A DNA stretch of 64,000 nucleotides from Rhodobacter sp. (lineage in GTDB: Bacteria > Pseudomonadota > Alphaproteobacteria > Rhodobacterales > Rhodobacteraceae), in contig JAIXUH010000013.1 in assembly GCA_027484145.1 (NCBI GenBank), forward strand, positions 558,001 through 622,000, given 5' to 3'. A model generated the notes under the pieces. The model was not told where the DNA came from. It saw nothing but the letters and a program-made list of their open reading frames with translations, and made no database searches. Below are positions 1 through 9,091 of this stretch, piece by piece. Numbering within the stretch: the stretch's first letter is position 1; every line of letters begins with the position of its first letter. The translations under genes were made by a program, and so were the position numbers.

Positions 1-1
1 T

Positions 2-940
2 ATCCCGACGGGGATCGACCATGGCACCGTGACCGTGATCGCCGATGGTCGTCCGCATGAAGTGACGACATTTCGCCGCGACGTGCAGACCGACGGGCGC
101 CACGCCGTGGTGGCTTTCTCGACAGATATTGCCGAAGATGCCTCCCGCCGCGATTTCACGATGAATGCCCTTTATGCGGATCGCTTGGGGCGGGTGGTTG
201 ACCCGCTATCAGGTCTTCCCGACCTTCTGGCGCGGCGGGTGCGTTTTGTGGGCGATGCAGAGGCGCGCATCCGGGAAGATTACCTTCGCATCCTGCGGTT
301 CTTTCGGTTCCATGCCTATTATGGTGATCCGGAACAGGGCATTGATGATGAAGGTCTGGCTGCATGTGCCGCCAATCTGGCGGGTTTGGGGGCGCTTTCG
401 GCGGAACGAGTGGGGGCGGAATTTCGCAAACTTCTGAATGCGCCCGATCCGGCCCCGGCGGTTTGGTCGATGGCTGCGGCGGGTGTTCTGGCCCTTGTCC
501 TGCCGGGAAGCGATCTGCAGGCACTCGCCCCTTTGGTTCATCTTGAGGCTTCCACGCCGCCCCGCTGGCAACGCCGCCTTGCCGTCATTGGCGGGGATCA
601 AGTGGCCAGTCGCCTCCGGCTGTCACGCGCGGAAAGCAACGAAATCAGCCTTGTTCGTGACGCCATCGCCTCGGCACTGACGCCTGCCGCGCTGGGGTTT
701 CTGCATGGCGAGCAGATCGCGCAGGATGCCATTCTGGCGCGTGCAGCCGTGTTTGGGGTGACGCCCCCTGAAAACTGGCGAACCGATGTGCGGCGGGGGG
801 CCGAAGCAATATGCCCGGTGACGGCATCAGACCTGATGCCGGGATTGCAGGGCCCTTCCCTTGGGTTGCGTCTGAAAGAGATCGAAGCTGCGTGGCTGGC
901 CAGTGATCTGATGCTTTCGCGGGATGAACTTTTGGCGTAG
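2..940 (+). CDS. CCA tRNA nucleotidyltransferase (5' end missing)
   Basis: Adds or repairs the 3' CCA of tRNAs. The gene is cut by the left edge: the frame is open from base 2, and the first visible residues (IPTGIDHGTVTV) already belong to the nucleotidyltransferase core, so roughly 70-90 N-terminal residues lie outside. The RRDFT.N motif and the following RVRFVGDAEARIREDYLR segment are the head-domain and RNA-binding signatures of the class II CCA-adding/poly(A) polymerase superfamily. The rest is the helical neck and body. A GTG at 29 is an internal codon, not the start. CCA addition rather than poly(A) polymerase activity is inferred from length and from the usual alphaproteobacterial annotation. 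The next gene starts 47 bases downstream on the same strand. Confidence 0.9.
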   Translation: MPTGIDHGTVTVIADGRPHEVTTFRRDVQTDGRHAVVAFSTDIAEDASRRDFTMNALYADRLGRVVDPLSGLPDLLARRVRFVGDAEARIREDYLRILRFFRFHAYYGDPEQGIDDEGLAACAANLAGLGALSAERVGAEFRKLLNAPDPAPAVWSMAAAGVLALVLPGSDLQALAPLVHLEASTPPRWQRRLAVIGGDQVASRLRLSRAESNEISLVRDAIASALTPAALGFLHGEQIAQDAILARAAVFGVTPPENWRTDVRRGAEAICPVTASDLMPGLQGPSLGLRLKEIEAAWLASDLMLSRDELLA

Positions 941-987
941 CGGTTTCCCTTTGCTTGCTTTGGGTTTATATCCTGCAGGCATCCCGC

Positions 988-2859
988 ATGAGGCGCTCAG
1001 CCGTGTTTTCCTTTTTCGAAGGCCTCGTCGACCCCTATGGTCCTTACGAGCAGACCGATACGCCGCCGCGGCGGCTTTGGCCGTTTCTGCAGCAATACAT
1101 CCGCCCATTCCGGCGGGTGTTTGCGGCGACGGCTTGCCTTTCGGTGCTTTCGGCCTTCGCTGACGTTGCGCTGATCTGGTATGTCGGGCGGTTGGTTGAC
1201 CTTTTGGCGCAGACCGGCCCTGCCGAGGTATGGGCCAACTATGGCACGGAAATCATTGGCGTTGCGCTGGCCGTGCTGATCCTGCGCCCGATTCTGTTGG
1301 TGGCAAACGTGGCCTTGCTGCACAACACGATCCTGCCCAACTTTGGCACGATGATCCGTTGGCGTGCCCATGCCCATGTGATCCGCCAGCCTGTCGGCTG
1401 GTTCGAGTCTGATTTCGCGGGCCGAATCTCGAACCGCATCATGCAGACCCCGCCCGCTGCAGGCGATGCAGTGTTCCAGACCTTTGACGCCATGGCCTTT
1501 GCCAGTGTGACGGTGGTCGGTGCCGGAATCATGCTGGCGGAGGCTGACCCAAGGCTTTTGCTGCCATTGGTGATCTGGTTCGTGCTGTATGCCGCCTTGG
1601 TGCGGTGGACAGTGCAGCGGGCTGGGCCTGCATCAAAGGCCAGCTCGGATGCGCGGTCTGCCGTGACGGGCCGGGTGGTGGATGCCTATACAAACATCCA
1701 TTCGGTAAAGCTGTTCGCCCAGAACGATATCGAGATGGCCTATGCCAAGGAATCGATCGAGCTTGCGCGCGAGACGTTCAAGCAAGAAATGCGGATCGTC
1801 ACCAAGATGGATCTGGCTTTGACCATCCTGAACGGGTTCCTGATTGTTTCGGTCACCGGCTGGGCCTTGCTGCTGTGGTATCAGGGGGCGGCAACCGTGG
1901 GCACTGTGGCGGCGGAATCGGCGCTGGTGCTGCGGCTGAACAACATGACCTACTGGATCATGTGGGCCTTTACCTCGCTCGTGCAGGCGCTTGGCGTGGT
2001 GCAAGAGGGGATGGAAACCATTACCCACCCGATTGAACTGGTGGATGTCAAGAATGCGCCTGACTTGAGCTTTTCGAGGGGCCTGATCGAGATCGACGGG
2101 ATCAGCCATCACTACGGGCGCGGATCCGGTGGTTTGCAGGGCCTGAGCCTGACGGTGCAACCGGGCGAAAAAATCGGCGTGGTCGGGCGGTCGGGTGCCG
2201 GGAAATCGACCCTCGTCAAGCTGATGCTGCGGTTTTATGACTGTGAGCAGGGCCGTATCCTGATTGACGGTCAAGATATCGCGGGCGTCACCCAAGACAG
2301 CCTGCGCCGCCAGATTGGTATGGTTCAGCAGGATTCGTCGCTGCTGCATCGCTCGGTCCGCGAAAACATCTTGTATGGCAAAACGAATGCAACCGAGGCG
2401 CAGATGATTGCCGCCGCCAAGCAGGCCGAGGCGCATGATTTCATCCTGACGCTGGAAGATCCGCAGGGACGCCGCGGCTATGACGCGCATGTCGGCGAAC
2501 GGGGGGTCAAACTCTCGGGCGGCCAGCGGCAGCGCGTAGCTTTGGCGCGGGTAATCCTCAAGGATGCGCCGATCCTGATTCTGGACGAAGCGACCAGCGC
2601 GCTGGACAGTGAGGCCGAGGCGGCGATTCAAGAGGCACTGTACGGCGTGATGGCGGGCAAAACGGTGATCGCCATCGCGCACCGGCTGTCCACCATCGCG
2701 GCGATGGACCGGATCGTGGTGCTGGATGCCGGACATATTGCCGAACAGGGCACGCACGCCGAACTGCTGGCACGCGGCGGTCTTTACGCCCGGTTCTGGG
2801 CACGACAATCGGGCGGCTTCATCGGTATCGACGCCGATGCCAATGAGGCTGCCGAATGA
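988..2859 (+). CDS. ABC half-exporter 1 of 3 (TMD-NBD fusion)
   Basis: A 623-residue type I (B-family) half-transporter: an N-terminal membrane domain of about six segments (about residues 30-330) fused to an ATPase. Visible ATPase motifs are Walker A GRSGAGKST (about 400-408), LSGGQ (about 509-513), Walker B ending in D533-E534, and the H-loop histidine at about 565. All look intact. I chose the ATG at 988; an upstream in-frame TTG (955) lies very close to the end of the preceding gene and adds residues unlike the family. The stop overlaps the next start (ATGA), so the three ABC genes are probably translationally coupled. The substrate is unknown: the sequence resembles lipid or multidrug exporters generally, with no peptidase or other accessory domain. 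Confidence 0.93.
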   Translation: MRRSAVFSFFEGLVDPYGPYEQTDTPPRRLWPFLQQYIRPFRRVFAATACLSVLSAFADVALIWYVGRLVDLLAQTGPAEVWANYGTEIIGVALAVLILRPILLVANVALLHNTILPNFGTMIRWRAHAHVIRQPVGWFESDFAGRISNRIMQTPPAAGDAVFQTFDAMAFASVTVVGAGIMLAEADPRLLLPLVIWFVLYAALVRWTVQRAGPASKASSDARSAVTGRVVDAYTNIHSVKLFAQNDIEMAYAKESIELARETFKQEMRIVTKMDLALTILNGFLIVSVTGWALLLWYQGAATVGTVAAESALVLRLNNMTYWIMWAFTSLVQALGVVQEGMETITHPIELVDVKNAPDLSFSRGLIEIDGISHHYGRGSGGLQGLSLTVQPGEKIGVVGRSGAGKSTLVKLMLRFYDCEQGRILIDGQDIAGVTQDSLRRQIGMVQQDSSLLHRSVRENILYGKTNATEAQMIAAAKQAEAHDFILTLEDPQGRRGYDAHVGERGVKLSGGQRQRVALARVILKDAPILILDEATSALDSEAEAAIQEALYGVMAGKTVIAIAHRLSTIAAMDRIVVLDAGHIAEQGTHAELLARGGLYARFWARQSGGFIGIDADANEAAE

Positions 2860-4706
2860 GAGCTTGGGTTGAACGGTTCGTCAGGCTGATTGATCCGTTT
2901 CAACCCGCCAAGGGACCACCACCGCAAAAGCTGTTTGGCTTTGCGCGCTGGGCGCTTGCGGGGGCAGAGCGCGGGATCGGTGTTACTTTGTGCGTCACGG
3001 TGATGGCGGGGCTGGCTGAAATGGCCGCCGCGTGGTTCACTGGTTGGGTGCTGGACGCCAGCGCAGGCGCGGTTGAGGCCGGGGCGTTCTTCATCACCTT
3101 CTGGCCGATCATTCTGGGCGGCATCCTGTTTTTCCTTGTCATCCGGCCCATCATCTTTGCGGCCGATGCCGGTGTGACGTCGATCCTGCTGGGGCCGCAT
3201 CTATCTCCGCTGATCCTCAGCCGCATCAACCGCCATACTTTGGGTCAGTCGATGCGGTTCTTCGAGAATGATTTCGCGGGCCGCATCAGTCAAAAGGCCA
3301 TGCAGACCTCGCGGGCGCTGACGGACGTGGTCATCGAATTCTCGGATGTCGTGGTCTATGCGCTGGCCATGTTCGCGGGAGCTTTGGTGCTGATGGCAGG
3401 CGTCGATGCCCGACTGCTGCTGATTTTTGTGATCTGGGGCGTACTTTATGCCTTTGCCCTGCGCTGGTTCATTCCGCGTGTTCAGGTGCGCTCGGCTGCG
3501 CGGGCCGGCGCGCGCACGGTGGTAACGGGGCAGATCGTTGATACCTTGTCGAACATGGCAACGGTCAAGTTGTTCGCCCATGCCGAGGAAGAGGACAGCG
3601 CCACCCGCAATGCGCTGGAACGGTTCCGGGTCAAGGCGCTGGAATTTGGGATGATGTCGGCCTCGTTCCGGCTGGTGCTGACCATGCTGGGCGGTGTGCT
3701 GCCGCTTCTGTCCATTCTGGGCAGCCTTTACCTCTGGTCAAAGGGGCAGGCGACGCCGGGCGATATCGCGATGGCTGCCATGGTGGCCACCCGGCTTAGC
3801 CAGATCACCAACCGTCTTGGCGCGGCGGCTGTCTCCATCTTCTCCAACATCGGCGAAATCGAAGATGGCGTAAAAACGCTGACCCCCGCCCACGAAATTG
3901 CGGACCGCGCGGATGCCGCCACGTCCTTGGCCGGACGGGGCGAGGTGCGTTTTGAACAGGTGCGCTTTGGCTATGGAAGTGCCCTTGCCGCGCTTGACGG
4001 TTTTGATCTGACGGTTCGTCCGGGTGAAAAGGTGGCCTTGGTGGGGGCATCAGGGGCTGGAAAGTCCACGGCCGTGGCGCTGCTGTTGCGGCTTTACGAT
4101 GTGGAGCAGGGCCGCATCTGGCTTGATGGGGTTGATGTGCGCGACATCGCCCAAGCCACTTTGCGGCGCAGCATTGCCGTCGTCCGGCAGGAAACCGCGA
4201 TGTTCAACCGATCAGCGCGCGACAACATTCGTTACGGTCGGCCCGGGGCCACGGATGCCGAAATCGAAGAGGCCGCGCGCCGCGCTTCGGCGCATGATTT
4301 CATCCTTGATCTGCGCGATCATCGCGGGCGCACCGGATATGACGCGCGTCTGGGTGAACGGGGGGTGAAGCTTTCGGGCGGGCAGCGCCAACGCATCGCC
4401 CTTGCACGGGCCATCCTGAAAGATGCTCCCGTTCTGGTGCTGGACGAGGCGACAAGCGCACTGGACAGCGAGGTGGAGGCACAGATTCAGGCAGCACTTG
4501 ATACCGTGATGCAGGGCAAGACCGTGATTGCCATTGCGCACCGCCTGTCGACCATCGCGGCGATGGATCGGATTGTGGTGCTGGACGCAGGCCGGATTGT
4601 CGAGCAGGGAACCCATGACCAGCTTTTGGCGTTGAAGGGAAGTTATGCCCGCTTCTGGACCCGTCAGTCAGGTGGCTTCGCCGGGCAAAGGGAGGCGGCG
4701 GAATGA
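2856..4706 (+). CDS. ABC half-exporter 2 of 3 (TMD-NBD fusion)
   Basis: The second of three homologous half-transporters, 616 residues with the same membrane-then-ATPase layout. Walker A GASGAGKST lies at about 397-405, LSGGQ at about 506-510, the Walker B aspartate/glutamate at about 530-531 and the H-loop histidine at about 562. No catalytic residue is missing, so this is not obviously a degenerate partner. It starts in a 4-base ATGA overlap with copy 1 and ends in another with copy 3. The first ~25 residues (RFVRLIDPFQPAKG...PPQKL) resemble the same region of copies 1 and 3, which supports origin by tandem duplication. Half-transporters act as dimers; whether these pair with each other or with themselves cannot be read from sequence. 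Confidence 0.93.
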   Translation: MRAWVERFVRLIDPFQPAKGPPPQKLFGFARWALAGAERGIGVTLCVTVMAGLAEMAAAWFTGWVLDASAGAVEAGAFFITFWPIILGGILFFLVIRPIIFAADAGVTSILLGPHLSPLILSRINRHTLGQSMRFFENDFAGRISQKAMQTSRALTDVVIEFSDVVVYALAMFAGALVLMAGVDARLLLIFVIWGVLYAFALRWFIPRVQVRSAARAGARTVVTGQIVDTLSNMATVKLFAHAEEEDSATRNALERFRVKALEFGMMSASFRLVLTMLGGVLPLLSILGSLYLWSKGQATPGDIAMAAMVATRLSQITNRLGAAAVSIFSNIGEIEDGVKTLTPAHEIADRADAATSLAGRGEVRFEQVRFGYGSALAALDGFDLTVRPGEKVALVGASGAGKSTAVALLLRLYDVEQGRIWLDGVDVRDIAQATLRRSIAVVRQETAMFNRSARDNIRYGRPGATDAEIEEAARRASAHDFILDLRDHRGRTGYDARLGERGVKLSGGQRQRIALARAILKDAPVLVLDEATSALDSEVEAQIQAALDTVMQGKTVIAIAHRLSTIAAMDRIVVLDAGRIVEQGTHDQLLALKGSYARFWTRQSGGFAGQREAAE

Positions 4707-6553
4707 CGGTACTGTTGCGGCTTGGCAATGCGATCGACGCGTTTCGTCCGGCTGATGGAGAACCTCCGCAAAAGCTGGGCGCCTTTATGCATTGGTGCCT
4801 TGCCGGTTCGTGGCCCATGTTGTGGCTGGCCGGGGTGCTTTCCGCCATCACCGGCGCGACCGAGGTTGTCAGTGCGCTGATTCTTGGCTGGGTGATCGAT
4901 GCCGCCGCTGCCTCGGGGCCGACAGCGTTTTTCAGCCAGCACTGGCAGTTGATGGTGTGGTTCTTGGTGTTCTACCTGGTCCTGCGCCCACTGTCGTTTG
5001 CTGTGTCCGCGGCATCAAACTCCATCATTGTAGGGCCGAATGTGATGCCCTTGGTGCTGTCGCGCCTGCACCGCTGGACGCTTGGGCAAGCGGTGACATT
5101 CTTTGACAACGATTTCGCCGGTCGCATTGCGCAAAAGCAGATGCAGGCCGCGCGTGCAGTGACGGATGTTGCGACCGAAGTGATCAACACCGTGTTCTTT
5201 GCCTTGGCCAGTGTGATCGGATCGGTGCTGTTCCTGATGGCGATTGACTGGCGCGTGGCGGCGGCACTCGCGGTCTGGCTGGTGGCCTATGTTGGGCTGA
5301 TCAAGTTTTTCATGCCGCGCATCCGCGTCAACTCGGCCGCACGCGCCAGTTCGCGTGCCATGGTGTCGGGGCAGGTCGTCGATACGATCACAAACATCAA
5401 GACAGTCAAGCTGTTTGCCCATGCTGCGTTCGAAGACCGCGTCGCGCTCAAGGCGATGGAGGTGTTTCGCGCCCGCTCGCTTGAATTTGGCGTGATCTCG
5501 ACATGGTTCCGTCTGTCATTGATGACCTTGGCTGGGGTGCTGCCGGTGTTGCTGATCGGCGGCACGGTGCTGTTGTGGCAGCAGGGGCAGGCCACCGCCG
5601 GCACCATCGTGGCGGCGGGTGCCATTGCGATGCGGATCGCGCAGATGTCGGGCTGGGTCAGCTTTACGCTGATGAACATTTATACAAGCGTGGGCGAGGT
5701 TGAAGACGGGATGCGCACCCTTTCCGCCCCCCATCAGCTTGCTGATGCGCCCGATGCTGTTGAACTGCCAAAAGTGGCGGGCGAGATCCGGTTCGAAGGC
5801 GCAACCTTCGCCTATGGCCGCCGTCGTGGCGGGGTGGTTGATCTGAACCTGACCATTCGCGCGGGCGAAAAACTGGGCATTGTCGGCGCTTCTGGTGCGG
5901 GGAAATCGACCCTCGTGTCGCTGCTTTTACGGCTCTATGACCCGGAAAAGGGCCGCGTGCTGGTGGATGGCCTTGATCTGCGCCATGTCACGCAAGAAAG
6001 CCTGCGCCGCCAGATCGGCATGGTCACGCAGGAAACGGCCATGTTCAACCGCAGCGCGCGCGACAACATCGCCTATGGCAAACCGGACGCAACCGAGGCG
6101 GAGATTATCGCCGCGGCCGAGTCGGCCGAGGCACATGGTTTCATCAGCCAGATGGCCGATCACAACGGCCGCACCGGCTATGATGCGTTTCTGGGGGAAA
6201 GGGGCGTGAAACTGTCGGGCGGGCAGCGTCAGCGCATCGCCTTGGCCCGCGCCTTTGTCAAGGATGCGCCCATTCTGGTGCTGGATGAGGCGACATCTGC
6301 CCTTGATTCCGAGGTCGAGGCCAGCATCCAAAGCGCGCTGGATCGGGTGATGCAGGGCAAGACGGTGCTGGCCATTGCGCACCGCCTGTCGACCATTGCC
6401 GCGATGGACCGGATCGTTGTGCTTGACGATGGTCGCATTGTCGAAGAAGGCACACATGACGCCTTGCTGGCACAAGGTGGCCTTTATGCCCGCTACTGGA
6501 ACCGCCAGTCCGGAGGGTTCATCGGCGCAGACGAAAAGGAAGCGGCAGAGTGA
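4703..6553 (+). CDS. ABC half-exporter 3 of 3 (TMD-NBD fusion)
   Basis: The third coupled half-exporter, 616 residues. Walker A GASGAGKST is at about 395-403, LSGGQ at about 504-508, Walker B D528-E529 and the H-loop histidine at about 560. Copies 2 and 3 look closer to each other than to copy 1: they share Q-loop context with QETAMFNRSARDN, where copy 1 has QDSSLLHRSVREN. The C-terminal tail RQSGGF is common to all three. The stop overlaps the start of the next gene (GTGA), so the rRNA methyltransferase is probably in the same transcript, although no functional link between an exporter and that enzyme is evident. Confidence 0.93.
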   Translation: MTVLLRLGNAIDAFRPADGEPPQKLGAFMHWCLAGSWPMLWLAGVLSAITGATEVVSALILGWVIDAAAASGPTAFFSQHWQLMVWFLVFYLVLRPLSFAVSAASNSIIVGPNVMPLVLSRLHRWTLGQAVTFFDNDFAGRIAQKQMQAARAVTDVATEVINTVFFALASVIGSVLFLMAIDWRVAAALAVWLVAYVGLIKFFMPRIRVNSAARASSRAMVSGQVVDTITNIKTVKLFAHAAFEDRVALKAMEVFRARSLEFGVISTWFRLSLMTLAGVLPVLLIGGTVLLWQQGQATAGTIVAAGAIAMRIAQMSGWVSFTLMNIYTSVGEVEDGMRTLSAPHQLADAPDAVELPKVAGEIRFEGATFAYGRRRGGVVDLNLTIRAGEKLGIVGASGAGKSTLVSLLLRLYDPEKGRVLVDGLDLRHVTQESLRRQIGMVTQETAMFNRSARDNIAYGKPDATEAEIIAAAESAEAHGFISQMADHNGRTGYDAFLGERGVKLSGGQRQRIALARAFVKDAPILVLDEATSALDSEVEASIQSALDRVMQGKTVLAIAHRLSTIAAMDRIVVLDDGRIVEEGTHDALLAQGGLYARYWNRQSGGFIGADEKEAAE

Positions 6554-7773
6554 AGTTGACAATTGAACGACTGGGTCATCTTGGCGATGCCATCGCGCAA
6601 GGCCAGGACGGGCAGATTTTCGTCAGCGCCATGCTGCCGGGCGAAGAGGTCGAGGGCGATCTGGTTGGCGACAGGCTGGTCAATGCCCGCATCCTTTCGC
6701 CCAGTGCCACCCGCGTCAAACCGCCGTGCAGCCATGCCCGCACCTGTGGTGGCTGCATGATGCAGCACGCCAACGATGCTTTTGTGGCCAACTGGAAAAC
6801 CGGGATCGTGGAAAGTGCCTTGGCGGGTCAGGGCTTGACCGCGCCGATGCGGCCCATCCTAACCTCGCCCCCACAATCCCGCCGCAGGGCCACCCTGACA
6901 GGGCGGCGCACCAAAGGCGGAGCGATGGTTGGCTTTCACGCCCGCGGGTCTGATGTGCTGGTGGCGATTCCGAACTGCCAGTTGCTGCACCCCGATCTGA
7001 TGGCCGTGATGCCGGGGCTGGAGGCTTTGGTGCAGATTGGCGGATCGCGCACGCAGGAATTGGCGCTGACCGTCACTCGGTCAGGCGGTGGCGCCGATGT
7101 GTCAGTGGCTGGCGGCAAACCCTTGGATGGCGCCCTTCGGCTCGACCTTGCCCGCGCGGTCGAGGCGCATGGTCTGGCCCGGCTGACATGGGATGGCGAA
7201 ACGGTCGCTCTGCGGTCGCAACCCACGCAACGAATGGGTCGCGCGGTTGTCACTCCGCCCCCCGGTGCCTTCCTTCAGGCCACCGAACACGGCGAAGCGG
7301 CCCTGTTGACCGCCGTGCAAGAGGCGCTTGGCCCGCAAAAGCGCATCGTCGATCTGTTTTCCGGGGCGGGAACCTTTGCCCTGCCCTTGGCCGAACGGGC
7401 CGAGGTGCATGCCATAGAAAACGATGCCCCGATGGTGGCCGCATTGGAAAAAGCGGCGCGTCAGGCCGAGGGTCTGCGTCGCGTGACGGTCGAGGCGCGC
7501 GATCTGTTCCGCCGCCCGCTGGAGCCGGATGAATTCAAGGGCGTCACCGGCGTCGTGATCGACCCGCCCCGTGCCGGCGCCGAGGCTCAGATTGACCGTC
7601 TGGCCGCAACCAGGGTGCCGCTGATCGCCATGGTGTCGTGCAACCCGGTGACATTTGCCCGCGACGCCAAGGTGTTGGTGCAAGCAGGATACAGCCTTGA
7701 TTGGGTGCAGCCGGTGGATCAATTCCGTTGGTCATCGCATGTTGAACTGGTGTCGCGCTTTTCGCGGACCTGA
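6550..7773 (+). CDS. TrmA/RumA-family RNA m5U methyltransferase
   Basis: A SAM-dependent 5-methyluridine RNA methyltransferase of 407 residues, most like the 23S rRNA enzymes (RlmC/RlmD group). The N-terminus has a TRAM-like beta-barrel (about 1-50). Cys60, Cys66 and Cys69 (C-x5-C-x2-C), with a further Cys near 145, fit the [4Fe-4S] ligands of this family. The C-terminal Rossmann domain has the SAM motif VDLFSGAGTFALPLA and the catalytic loop SCNPVTFARD with nucleophile Cys364. Translation starts at a GTG within a GTGA overlap with ABC copy 3. The exact target uridine cannot be assigned from sequence. Confidence 0.88.
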   Translation: MKLTIERLGHLGDAIAQGQDGQIFVSAMLPGEEVEGDLVGDRLVNARILSPSATRVKPPCSHARTCGGCMMQHANDAFVANWKTGIVESALAGQGLTAPMRPILTSPPQSRRRATLTGRRTKGGAMVGFHARGSDVLVAIPNCQLLHPDLMAVMPGLEALVQIGGSRTQELALTVTRSGGGADVSVAGGKPLDGALRLDLARAVEAHGLARLTWDGETVALRSQPTQRMGRAVVTPPPGAFLQATEHGEAALLTAVQEALGPQKRIVDLFSGAGTFALPLAERAEVHAIENDAPMVAALEKAARQAEGLRRVTVEARDLFRRPLEPDEFKGVTGVVIDPPRAGAEAQIDRLAATRVPLIAMVSCNPVTFARDAKVLVQAGYSLDWVQPVDQFRWSSHVELVSRFSRT

Positions 7774-7848
7774 CAGATGACAAATCCGTGATGGCCCGTG
7801 CGTCATCAAGGCCCGCAAGGCCGCTAGGCATGCCGCGTGATTTTCGCT

Positions 7849-8376
7849 ATGGCACAGAAAAAGAAATCAGGCGGGACGTGCGGTATGTGGCTTATCAGGG
7901 TGCTGGCGATCATTGTGATTGCCTTTGGGCTTTCGGCCTGCGGTTCCAAGTTCAAAACCTATAACGGGCCAAAGGTCACCTCGGTGCAGGTGCACAAGGC
8001 CGACCGCAAAATGTATCTGCTGCACAATGACCGCGTGCTGAAAACCTATGACATCGCGCTGGGTTTTGCGCCCGAGGGTCACAAGCAGTTTGAGGGCGAC
8101 GGGAAAACCCCGGAAGGCACCTATTTCATCAACCGGCGCAACCCGAACTCTGAATTTCACCTGTCGCTGGGCATTTCCTATCCGAACAATGCCGACCGCG
8201 CCTTTGCAGCAGCACAGGGGAAGTCACCCGGCGGCGATATCTTCATTCACGGCTGGTCAGACCGAAAGGTCGGTCGGCGTGACTGGACGGCCGGTTGTAT
8301 CGCGGTCAAGGACCGTGAGATCGAGACGGTCTATGCCATGATCAAGGACGGCACCGTCATTCACATCATGCCCTGA
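7849..8376 (+). CDS. L,D-transpeptidase (YkuD) lipoprotein
   Basis: A predicted periplasmic lipoprotein with an L,D-transpeptidase catalytic domain; such enzymes make 3-3 peptidoglycan cross-links or attach proteins to peptidoglycan. The N-terminus has lysines, a hydrophobic stretch and a lipobox ending FGLSAC (Cys31). The YkuD active site is visible as IFIHGWS (His134) and WTAGC (Cys150). I prefer the ATG at 7849, which gives a compact signal peptide of 30 residues; an in-frame GTG at 7837 is possible. At 175 residues it is short, essentially the catalytic domain alone. Another YkuD gene lies at 9092, with a CAP-domain gene on the opposite strand between them. Confidence 0.88.
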   Translation: MAQKKKSGGTCGMWLIRVLAIIVIAFGLSACGSKFKTYNGPKVTSVQVHKADRKMYLLHNDRVLKTYDIALGFAPEGHKQFEGDGKTPEGTYFINRRNPNSEFHLSLGISYPNNADRAFAAAQGKSPGGDIFIHGWSDRKVGRRDWTAGCIAVKDREIETVYAMIKDGTVIHIMP

Positions 8377-8400
8377 GGCAGCGGTCCGGCGCAGGCGGCA

Positions 8401-8913
8401 TCAGCCGCCGGTGACCACAGTCCACCAGATCTTGCCATTGGGTTCCTGAAACCACGCAAAGCCAAGCTCGCGTGCAGCGGGATCAAGGATGATCGCCCGC
8501 GTATCGGCCTGCTTCATCCATGCTGCCAGTGTGACAAGCTCTGTCTCATAGGTTTCGGAAATCAGCTCACCCAACAGGCGGCCGGTATAGCCGATCCGCT
8601 GCACACGGACCAAGGGCGACGATCCGTCTGACCCAAAGTGCCAAGGGCGGTTTTGCACCGACATATCGCGCGAGTGGGCGGCGGCGGCGGCATTCAATGT
8701 GGCATTAAAGGCCAGCGGCTGCGCGGCCTGCGCCCGCCGCAGGGCATTGACCGAGTCCAGCAGACGGAACGAAACTTCGTTCTCGGTGCCCGGCCGGATG
8801 CGATAGACTTGCGGCAGCGGTTGTCCGTCCGCCCCGACTTGCACACGTCCGGTCGGCGCACAGGCAGCAAGAATCCCCATCGCGCCCAGTGCAAGCGCCA
8901 TACGTCTGTTCAT
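8401..8913 (-). CDS. CAP-domain (SCP/PR-1-like) lipoprotein
   Basis: A 170-residue exported protein with a CAP/SCP fold. The ATG at 8913 gives a signal peptide with lipobox GILAAC; longer in-frame extensions upstream run through the divergent promoter region and look non-coding. CAP signatures visible are AAAAHSRDM, RPWHFGSDG and GELISE, the last being the conserved segment around the putative ligand cavity. Bacterial CAP proteins have no agreed enzymatic role; some bind sterol-like or envelope ligands. It converges tail to tail with the YkuD gene at 7849 (24-base gap) and diverges from the YkuD gene at 9092, which suggests an envelope role. Confidence 0.85.
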   Translation of the reverse strand: MNRRMALALGAMGILAACAPTGRVQVGADGQPLPQVYRIRPGTENEVSFRLLDSVNALRRAQAAQPLAFNATLNAAAAAHSRDMSVQNRPWHFGSDGSSPLVRVQRIGYTGRLLGELISETYETELVTLAAWMKQADTRAIILDPAARELGFAWFQEPNGKIWWTVVTGG

Positions 8914-9029
8914 TGTATTTTCCGTCCGAAAGGGCGCCACTGGCGCATGAGTCTGTGGCTGTTTAGCGAAACGGGGCTGGCAATTCAAACCCAACTCTGC
9001 GTGACAGTGCCCGGTGACGCCAGTTTGAT

Positions 9030-9058
9030 TTGCGGGTTCCTGCCTGCAGGAGTATGAG
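9030..9058 (+). promoter_or_regulatory. Possible sigma-70-type promoter for the second L,D-transpeptidase
   Basis: TTGCGG, 17 bases, TATGAG, ending 33 bases before the ATG at 9092 in the divergent interval with the CAP gene. The match is reasonable but unremarkable for GC-rich DNA. Confidence 0.35.
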
Positions 9059-9091
9059 GCACCCAAAGAAGATAACGTCAGGAGAGCATGG

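Noticed and set aside
988-6553. Recent transposition or repeat-mediated duplication of ABC genes
   Set aside because: The three copies are diverged at protein level outside the ATPase motifs, and no insertion-sequence ends or target duplications are visible, so the duplication is old.
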